A DNA stretch of 37,663 nt from Proteobacteria bacterium UBA6156. Lineage in GTDB: Bacteria; Pseudomonadota; Alphaproteobacteria; UBA2136; UBA6156. Of the stretch, positions 32,047 through 37,663 are shown piece after piece. How positions within the stretch are numbered: the stretch's first letter is position 1; each line of letters starts with the position of its first letter. Below the pieces are notes generated by a model, which did no database searches, was not told where the DNA came from, and was given only the letters and a program-made list of their open reading frames with translations. Made by a program: the position numbers and the translations under genes. The DNA lies in contig DIUO01000044.1 of NCBI GenBank assembly GCA_002422365.1, positions 1 to 37,663 on the forward strand. The letters are read 5' to 3'.

Positions 32047-34560
32047 ATGAGCGAAGAGAACGCCGTAGCCGCCGTACGCACTGCCAGTGACCCGATGGTG
32101 CAAGATGACAAGATTACCGCCGCCCAGGCGGCCTATGGGGCCGACAGCATTAAAATTCTGCGCGGGCTTGATGCCGTGCGGAAGCGCCCGGGGATGTATA
32201 TTGGCGACACCGACGACGGCACCGGGCTGCACCACATGGTGTATGAAGTGCTGGACAACGCCATTGACGAAAGCCTGGCGGGGTATTGCGACCGCGTGAC
32301 CGTGACGCTGCATGCCGATGGCTCGGCCAGCGTGCGCGACAACGGGCGCGGGATACCGACTGATATTCACCCGGAAGAAGGTGTGAGTGCGGCTGAGGTG
32401 ATTATGACGAAACTGCACGCAGGCGGGAAGTTCGACCAGAACAGCTATAAGGTTTCTGGTGGGCTGCACGGCGTGGGCGTGAGTGTGGTGAACGCGCTGA
32501 GCAGCTTGCTGGTGCTGAATATCTGGCGCAGCGGCAAGGCCTATACGATGGAATTTGCCCATGGGGAGCCGAAGTTCCCGCTGAAGGACGTGGGGCCGAC
32601 GGAGTCTCGGGGCACGGAAGTGCGCTTTTACCCGAGTGCGGAGACGTTTACGCAGACGGTGTTCAGCTTTGAAACCCTGCAGAACCGCCTGCGCGAACTG
32701 GCGTTTTTGAACAGCGGCGTGCACATTACGCTGCGCGACGAGCGCGAGCTGGACGAAGCCGGCAAGGCCAAGGAAGTGGTGCTGTTTTATGAAGGTGGCG
32801 TGAAGGCCTTTGTGAAGCACCTGGACCGCAACCGCACGCCGGTGATGTCGCAGACGGTGTCATTCAGCGGCGCTAAAGACAACATTACGGTGGAAGTGGC
32901 GCTGCAATGGAACGATGGCTATACTGAGAATGTGTTCCCGTTCACGAATAACATTCCGCAGCGCGATGGCGGAACGCACGTGGTGGGCTTTAGGGCAGCA
33001 TTGACGCGGATTATTAACAGCTATGCCGGGGAGAGCGGCCTGCTGAAAAAGAGCAAGATGGACGCCGGGCTGACGGGTGACGACGCCCGCGAAGGCCTGA
33101 CCTGCGTGCTGAGCGTGAAGGTGCCTGACCCGAAGTTTAGCAGCCAGACCAAGGACAAGCTGGTGAGCAGCGAAGTGCGCCCGGTGGTGGAAAGCATTGT
33201 AGCCGAGAAGTTGGGAGCCTTTTTTGAGGAAAACCCCGCCGACGCCAAGGCGATTGTGCAGAAGGTGATTGAAAGCGCCGCCGCGCGCGACGCCGCCCGC
33301 AAAGCACGTGAACTGGCCCGCCGCAAGAGCCCGCTGGACATTGCCAGCCTGCCCGGCAAGTTGGCCGATTGCAGCGAAAAAGACCCGAGCAAGTGCGAGC
33401 TGTTTATTGTTGAGGGAGACTCGGCGGGTGGTAGTGCCAAGCAGGGGCGCGACCGGAAGATTCAGGCGATTTTGCCGCTGAAAGGCAAGATTTTGAACGT
33501 GGAGCGCGTGCGCTTTGACCGCATGCTGGCCTCTCAAGAGGTGGGCACGCTGATTAAAGCGTTGGGCACCGGCATTGGCCGCGACGACTTTAACCTGGAG
33601 AAGCTGCGCTACCACAAGATTGTGCTGATGACCGACGCCGATGTGGACGGCAGCCATATTCGGACGCTGTTGCTGACCTTCTTTTACCGCAACATGCCGG
33701 AGCTGATTGCCAAGGGTCACCTGTATATTGCCCAGCCGCCGCTGTACCGCGTGGCCAAGGGCAAGAGCGAGGTGTACCTGAAGGATGACGCCGCGCTGGA
33801 AGAGTATTTGAGCCGCAGTGCGTTGGATGGCGCCACCCTGGAATTGCCCAACGGCGAAAAGCGCACCGGTGCCGACGCCGCCGCGACCTTCAAGCTGGGT
33901 GGCCGCGCCAAGGGGTTGGTGGAGGCGCTGGGCAAGCAGCAATACCTGCCGGAGTTTTTGGCCTGGACGCTGGTGCAAGTGGGTGCCGGTGTGGACGCGC
34001 TGGACAGCCAAGAGCAGGCCGCCAGCCTGCGCGAGACCTTGCAAACGGCGTTGAACGCCAGCCTGCAGGCCGAGAGCACCCCCTGGACGGTGGAGCTGGT
34101 GGAAGGCCTGGAAGGCCAGCCGCGCCTGGTGCTGCAACGCAAACTGCACGGCATACCGGAGCGCCGCACGCTGGACCGGGCGATGCTGCACGCGATATCG
34201 TACCGCCAACTGCTGGGCCTGCGCACCGACCTGCAACCGCTGCTGGCCGGAGGCGCCTATGTGGCCCGCGAAGGCAAAGACGCCACCGCCTGGCGCAACC
34301 CCGCCGCGATGGTGGATGCGGTGCTGGCGGAAGGGCGCCGTGGCCTGAGCATTCAGCGCTATAAAGGGCTGGGTGAGATGAACGCCGAGCAGCTGTGGGA
34401 CACCACCCTGAACAGTGACAACCGCATCTTGTTGCAGGTGAATGTGAACGATGCCGCCGTGGCGGATGACATCTTCTCGACCCTGATGGGGGATGTGGTG
34501 GAGCCGCGGAAGGATTTTATTGTTTCCAATGCGCTGACGGTGCAGAACCTGGACGTTTAG
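32047..34560 (+). CDS. gyrB: DNA gyrase subunit B
   Basis: The 837-aa product is the ATPase subunit of gyrase, which introduces negative supercoils with GyrA. The GHKL ATPase motifs are present: EVLDNAIDESLAGY, DNGRGIPTD and GGLHGVGVSVVNALSS. The Toprim domain carries EGDSAGGSAKQGRDR (about 456-470) and DADVDGSHIRTLL (about 530-542). A Gram-negative type insertion (about 570-740) splits Toprim and tail. The tail has RYKGLGEMNAEQLWDTT and ends in NLDV. ATG 32047 is the family start, with AAGGA about 12 bp upstream. The quinolone-region residues in EGDSAGG look wild type. Confidence 0.98.
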   Translation: MSEENAVAAVRTASDPMVQDDKITAAQAAYGADSIKILRGLDAVRKRPGMYIGDTDDGTGLHHMVYEVLDNAIDESLAGYCDRVTVTLHADGSASVRDNGRGIPTDIHPEEGVSAAEVIMTKLHAGGKFDQNSYKVSGGLHGVGVSVVNALSSLLVLNIWRSGKAYTMEFAHGEPKFPLKDVGPTESRGTEVRFYPSAETFTQTVFSFETLQNRLRELAFLNSGVHITLRDERELDEAGKAKEVVLFYEGGVKAFVKHLDRNRTPVMSQTVSFSGAKDNITVEVALQWNDGYTENVFPFTNNIPQRDGGTHVVGFRAALTRIINSYAGESGLLKKSKMDAGLTGDDAREGLTCVLSVKVPDPKFSSQTKDKLVSSEVRPVVESIVAEKLGAFFEENPADAKAIVQKVIESAAARDAARKARELARRKSPLDIASLPGKLADCSEKDPSKCELFIVEGDSAGGSAKQGRDRKIQAILPLKGKILNVERVRFDRMLASQEVGTLIKALGTGIGRDDFNLEKLRYHKIVLMTDADVDGSHIRTLLLTFFYRNMPELIAKGHLYIAQPPLYRVAKGKSEVYLKDDAALEEYLSRSALDGATLELPNGEKRTGADAAATFKLGGRAKGLVEALGKQQYLPEFLAWTLVQVGAGVDALDSQEQAASLRETLQTALNASLQAESTPWTVELVEGLEGQPRLVLQRKLHGIPERRTLDRAMLHAISYRQLLGLRTDLQPLLAGGAYVAREGKDATAWRNPAAMVDAVLAEGRRGLSIQRYKGLGEMNAEQLWDTTLNSDNRILLQVNVNDAAVADDIFSTLMGDVVEPRKDFIVSNALTVQNLDV

Positions 34561-34600
34561 GGTTGTTTCATCCAAATCGGACGGGCGATCTGGCACTTTA

Positions 34601-34688
34601 CCGCTTGGCTTATGTACCCCATTCCGTACACGGCGCCAAGCGGAAAAGCACCAGCTCATCCCGCCGAGTTTGGCCGAGGTGCGGCCGC
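34601..34688. repeat. Intergenic repeat, copy 2 (partner of 18288-18360)
   Basis: A hairpin CCGCTTGG (34601-34608) / CCAAGCGG (34636-34643) encloses CTTA, TGTAC, an 8-nt loop and GTACA. The 3' block GGAAAAGCACCAG, TCATCCCGCCG, GGCCGAGGTGCGGC follows and ends in a small hairpin GGCCG-AGGTG-CGGCC. The same CTTA-TGTAC-loop-GTACA core appears at 18191-18214 with a different but still complementary outer stem. Confidence 0.75.
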
Positions 34689-34708
34689 CCAGAATAGAGG
34701 GTGTGCAA

Positions 34709-34740
34709 AAAACCGGCTATGTGGCCGGTTTTCTTTTTAT
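34709..34740. terminator. Bidirectional terminator between gyrB and the small membrane protein gene
   Basis: Stem AAAACCGGC/GCCGGTTTT with loop TATGTG. It is followed by CTTTTTATT on the plus strand, and by T residues on the minus strand from the AAAAAA before the stem. Confidence 0.88.
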
Positions 34741-34994
34741 TTTTTAGGGTAAGATATTTCCCATATCTGGCGGATGTAGGGGAGGCTGAGGGTGGAGAGG
34801 GTGTAACCGGCTACCGGCATGAGGGCACCGAAGTACCAATCCGGCACCAGCAGCACATAGAGCAGGCTGCTGGCGGTGGCGTAGGTGATGACGACGATGC
34901 TGAGGCGGCGGGTGAGGGAGGTTTCCCAGGCTTTGTTGGTGTCGACCTTGGTGTTGCGGGCTTCCAGGGCGGCGAGGCGGGCTTCGAGAGACAT
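34737..34994 (-). CDS. Small two-helix membrane protein (hypothetical)
   Basis: The 85-aa product begins with a short coiled-coil-like, charged helix (MSLEARLAALEARNTKVDTN). Two membrane helices follow (about 31-49 and 55-73), then a short basic tail. I do not know a function for this family. Its length, topology and N-terminal helix suggest an oligomeric or regulatory inner-membrane protein. AAGGA lies about 10 bp before the ATG. It lies 24 bp after the histidine phosphatase gene on the same strand and may be cotranscribed with it. Confidence 0.75.
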   Translation of the reverse strand: MSLEARLAALEARNTKVDTNKAWETSLTRRLSIVVITYATASSLLYVLLVPDWYFGALMPVAGYTLSTLSLPYIRQIWEISYPKK

Positions 34995-35018
34995 GGGGGG
35001 ATATCCTTATAATGTGGC

Positions 35019-35594
35019 TTACAAAGTTATGAGTTGCCAGCCGGTGGCGGTGGGTTGGAAGTGGTAGGGGGTGGCGTTGTGGGCATGGGTTGAGGGGCCT
35101 CCCAAAGTTTGGTAGAGGGCGCGGAAGAAGGCGCCGTGGCCGACAAAGAGGAGAGTGTCGCTAGGGTAGGTGTTCAGCCAATGAGTGATGGCGGTTTGGC
35201 TGCGCTGCATGGTTTGGGGCCAGAACTCGGCGTTTGTTGGCAAGGCGTGGTCGAAGGTTTGATTTTCGGCAATATTGTGGAGGGCGGCAAACTCGTGCCA
35301 CAGCTGGCCTTCGACGCTGCCGAAGGTGCGTTCTTTGAGCTGGTCGCAGAATTCTAAGGGGGTGTTGTGGGCGGTGGCGATGATTTGGGCGGTGTGCTTG
35401 GCCCGTTGCAGGGGGCTGGCGATGATGCGGGTGAAGGTGTGGCCGCGCAGAGTCTCGGCGGCGGCGTGGGCTTGCGCAATGCCGGTGGCATTGAGGGGGA
35501 TATCGGTATGGCCTTGCATGCGGCCTTCGACGTTCCAGTCGGTTTGGCCGTGGCGGAGGAAGAGGAAGGGGCGGGTAGGTAAGGAAGTGTTCAT
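35019..35594 (-). CDS. Histidine phosphatase (phosphoglycerate mutase-like)
   Basis: The 191-aa product belongs to the histidine phosphatase superfamily: FLFLRHGQTDWNVEGR with the phospho-accepting His, IIASPLQRAKHTAQI, catalytic Glu in LKERTFGSVEG and the second His in LLFVGHGAFFRAL. The length of about 190 aa fits cofactor-dependent phosphatases (CobC/GpmB-like) and is short of a true dPGM, so the substrate is open. ATG 35594 is chosen; a GTG one codon upstream is also possible. There is no signal peptide. The gene lies 115 bp downstream of metG on the same strand. Confidence 0.92.
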   Translation of the reverse strand: MNTSLPTRPFLFLRHGQTDWNVEGRMQGHTDIPLNATGIAQAHAAAETLRGHTFTRIIASPLQRAKHTAQIIATAHNTPLEFCDQLKERTFGSVEGQLWHEFAALHNIAENQTFDHALPTNAEFWPQTMQRSQTAITHWLNTYPSDTLLFVGHGAFFRALYQTLGGPSTHAHNATPYHFQPTATGWQLITL

Positions 35595-35709
35595 CACGCT
35601 CTTATCTTTATCTTGATTTTCGTTTCACGGTCATCTCGCTGCGCTCATTCCCCGAAAACCAAGAAGGAACGCTGCGCTGGCTGGAGTTGGCCTGCGGCGC
35701 TGCACTGTT

Positions 35710-37509
35710 TTAGACTTTCTGGTTGCCGAAGCGTTGCTCCCATTCCGCGATATGGTCGTCGGTGATTTTGGGGAAGAGCACGCCTTGGGGCAGGGTGAAG
35801 GTGGTGAGGGTGGGCAGGGTGGCGAGGAAGTCTTCTACACTGCGCGGCCAAGGCCAGGGGGCGGTAAGCTGTGCGGGCAGCCCGGCCACCGGCGGCAGGG
35901 GCGAGGCCGGAGGTTGCACCTGCGGGAACAGCGCGAGGATTTGCGCGGCGGAGAAGGGGCAGATGGGGGCCATGGCGTGGGCGTAGAGCACCAGCGTGCG
36001 GATGGCGATGTGGAGGATGCTGCCAGCGCGGTCTTTGTCGGTTTTGATGATTTTCCAGGGTTCCTGCTCGGCGAGGTATTCGTTGCCCGCGACCCAGAGT
36101 TCGCGCAGGGCTTCGACTGATTTGCGCATGTCGGCGTTCTCCATGTGCCGGGTGGTGCGGGCGAGGATGTCGTTGAGGCGGGCAGAGAAGGCGGTGTCGG
36201 CCTCGGTTTCTGGGCCTGCGGCCGGAATGGTGTTGCCGTAGTGCTTGTGGGTGAACTGGAGCGTGCGGTTGAGGAAGTTGCCGAGGACGTCGGCGAGGTC
36301 TTTGTTCACCACGGCTTGGAAGTCGGGCCACATGAAGGCGCTGTCGTCGCTCTCGGGGGCGCGGGCGATGAGGTAGTAGCGCCAGTAATCGGGAGTATTG
36401 GGGGCGCCGTTGAGGGTGTCGTGCAGAATGTCCAGCGCGGTGTCGGTAAAGATGCCCACACCCATGGAGGTGCTGAACTTGCCGCCGTAATAGGTGAGCC
36501 AGTTGAAGGATTTGAGGCTGTCGACCTTCTTCCAGGGCTCGCCGCTGCCGATGAGGGTGGCGGGGAAGCTGAGGGTGTGGAAGTAGACGTTATCCTTCCC
36601 CATGAACTCGGTGTAGGTGACTTTGTCGTTGCCGTACCACCAGTCGGATTTCCAGGCGGATTCGGGGAGATTATGTTTGTCTGCCCACTCTTGTGTGGCG
36701 GCGATGTAGGCGATGGGGGCGTCGAACCAGACGTAGAAGACTTTACCGGCAAAGGCTTCGCCGAAGACCTCCGGCGGGACTGGTACGCCCCATTGGATGT
36801 CCCGCGTGATGCCCCGGTCTTCCAGGCCTTCGTCGAGCCATTTGTAGGCGATGGATTTGGACAGATGCGGCCAGGTCTGGGCGTCGATCCAGGCGCGCAG
36901 CTGCGGCACCAGCTGCGATTGCTTCAGATACAGGTGCTGGCTGTCGCGCAGTTCGAGGTCTTTGCTGCCGGAGATGGAGGAATAGGGCTCGATGAGGTCG
37001 GTGGGGTCGAGCACGCTGCCGCAGTTGTCGCATTGGTCGCCGCGCGCTTTGCCGAAGCCGCACTTGGGGCAGGTGCCTTCCACATACCTATCTGGCAGGA
37101 AGCGGCCATCGGCCTTGCTGTAGAGCATGGTTTGGGTGCGGACGTCGATGAGGCCGTTTTCTTTGAGCTTGGCGGCAAAATGCTGGGTGAGGGCGCGGTT
37201 TTGCGGGCTGGAGGAGGAGCCGAAGTGGTCGAAACTGAGGCCGAAGCGGGTGTAGATATCTTCTTGGAAGTCGTGCCATTTTTTCACAAATTCCGCTACC
37301 GGGGTGTTTTCCTTGCCGGCGGCGATTTCCACCGGTGTGCCGTGGTCGTCGGTGCCGCAGATGAACAGGGTTTGCGAGCCATCGAGTTGGCCCAACTGGC
37401 GGCGGAAGCGGGCGTAGACGTCGGCGGGGAGCATGGAGCCTACTAAATTACCTAAGTGCTTGACTCCATTAACGTAGGGAATGGCGGAGGTGATTAAGTG
37501 TTTTTTCAT
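35710..37509 (-). CDS. metG: Methionyl-tRNA synthetase
   Basis: The 599-aa product charges tRNA-Met. The class I HIGH motif appears as HLGN (18-21) in the usual MetG context YVNGVKHLGN. A zinc knuckle with four cysteines (CPKCG, then CDNCG, about 146-164) marks the long MetG1 type, and WFDAPIAYIAATQEW is the methionine pocket. The KMSKS loop is the variant KFSTSMG near residue 343, as in some archaeal and bacterial MetG enzymes. The C-terminal anticodon domain is present; the additional dimerisation domain of some homologues is absent. The ATG gives MKKHLITSAIPYVNG, the normal family start. Confidence 0.96.
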   Translation of the reverse strand: MKKHLITSAIPYVNGVKHLGNLVGSMLPADVYARFRRQLGQLDGSQTLFICGTDDHGTPVEIAAGKENTPVAEFVKKWHDFQEDIYTRFGLSFDHFGSSSSPQNRALTQHFAAKLKENGLIDVRTQTMLYSKADGRFLPDRYVEGTCPKCGFGKARGDQCDNCGSVLDPTDLIEPYSSISGSKDLELRDSQHLYLKQSQLVPQLRAWIDAQTWPHLSKSIAYKWLDEGLEDRGITRDIQWGVPVPPEVFGEAFAGKVFYVWFDAPIAYIAATQEWADKHNLPESAWKSDWWYGNDKVTYTEFMGKDNVYFHTLSFPATLIGSGEPWKKVDSLKSFNWLTYYGGKFSTSMGVGIFTDTALDILHDTLNGAPNTPDYWRYYLIARAPESDDSAFMWPDFQAVVNKDLADVLGNFLNRTLQFTHKHYGNTIPAAGPETEADTAFSARLNDILARTTRHMENADMRKSVEALRELWVAGNEYLAEQEPWKIIKTDKDRAGSILHIAIRTLVLYAHAMAPICPFSAAQILALFPQVQPPASPLPPVAGLPAQLTAPWPWPRSVEDFLATLPTLTTFTLPQGVLFPKITDDHIAEWEQRFGNQKV

Positions 37510-37560
37510 AAGGGATAGGTATACGGGAGGTTGGCGGCTGTGGCTAGGGGGTTTGGTTGG

Positions 37561-37622
37561 TTACGCTTCGCGTTATCGTGGCTTCGCTACGGGGCTAATT
37601 CTGCATAATTACGCTTCGCGTT
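37561..37622. repeat. Direct 14-bp repeats upstream of metG
   Basis: TTACGCTTCGCGTT occurs at 37561-37574 and 37609-37622, each partly palindromic (CGCTTCGCG). The surrounding sequence to the window end is rich in short CTTCGC units. No gene is seen from 37510 to 37663; the metG promoter should be here. Confidence 0.6.
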
Positions 37623-37663
37623 CTCGCGCCTTCGCTTTGGCCTTCGGCCTCGCTCTCGGCGGC

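Noticed and set aside
37561..37622. CRISPR array
   Set aside because: Only two 14-bp units, partly palindromic, with a single interval; no cas gene nearby.

Overview
The window looks like chromosomal DNA of a flagellated Gram-negative bacterium, most probably an alphaproteobacterium of uncertain order. Reasons: a GC-rich core, an ftsK-lolA neighbourhood, a Rickettsia-type 17 kDa glycine-zipper lipoprotein, MotA/MotB with a chemoreceptor, and a GyrB ending in the usual proteobacterial way. The order was not established, because no rRNA gene is present and no database search was possible.

Layout. (1) 68-3975 is core sequence: a phosphomanno/phosphoglucomutase, then a minus-strand block of EF-hand protein, ECF sigma factor and small membrane (probable anti-sigma) protein, then a divergent CorA-type metal transporter. 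(2) 3997-15356 is an 11.4 kb genomic island integrated into a tRNA-Thr(CGT) gene. Perfect 46-bp direct repeats bound it; the right copy is inside the intact tRNA and the left copy is the displaced tRNA 3' part. The island carries a DUF3644/HEPN-like gene preceded by an odd tRNA-like gene, a tyrosine integrase, an AlpA-like excisionase, a primase-helicase, two coupled lipoprotein genes, a strongly structured non-coding segment, and a 1359-aa HTH/nuclease-like helical protein with its own palindromic operator. The order int, alpA-like, primase-helicase resembles phage satellites (PICI type) or small replicating islands, but I see no capsid, packaging or conjugation genes. (3) 15388-37663 is core again: ftsK, an unknown gene, a carboxylesterase divergent from lolA, motA-motB, wecB, a secreted Cys-repeat protein, a 17 kDa-antigen-like lipoprotein, a chemoreceptor, a heparinase II/III-like protein, an unknown membrane protein, gyrB, a small membrane protein, a histidine phosphatase and metG.

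How the genes fit together. In the island, int plus the AlpA-like protein should handle excision and integration. Paired TGTCCC motifs with an 11-bp period sit near both ends and look like integrase arm sites. The primase-helicase suggests replication after excision. The HEPN-like and HTH/nuclease-like proteins are the best candidates for cargo that protects the host from phage. A third TGTCCC pair and a 14-bp copy of the att core lie at 10888-10982, so the island may be two accreted units, the right one holding only the large defence-like gene.

The least explained items are the structured segment at 10625-10822, the tRNA-like sequence placed 27 bp upstream of the HEPN-like gene, and a family of intergenic palindromes carrying CTTATGTAC that sits between convergent genes after both ftsK and gyrB. 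All family names are from reading motifs by eye; none was checked by search.
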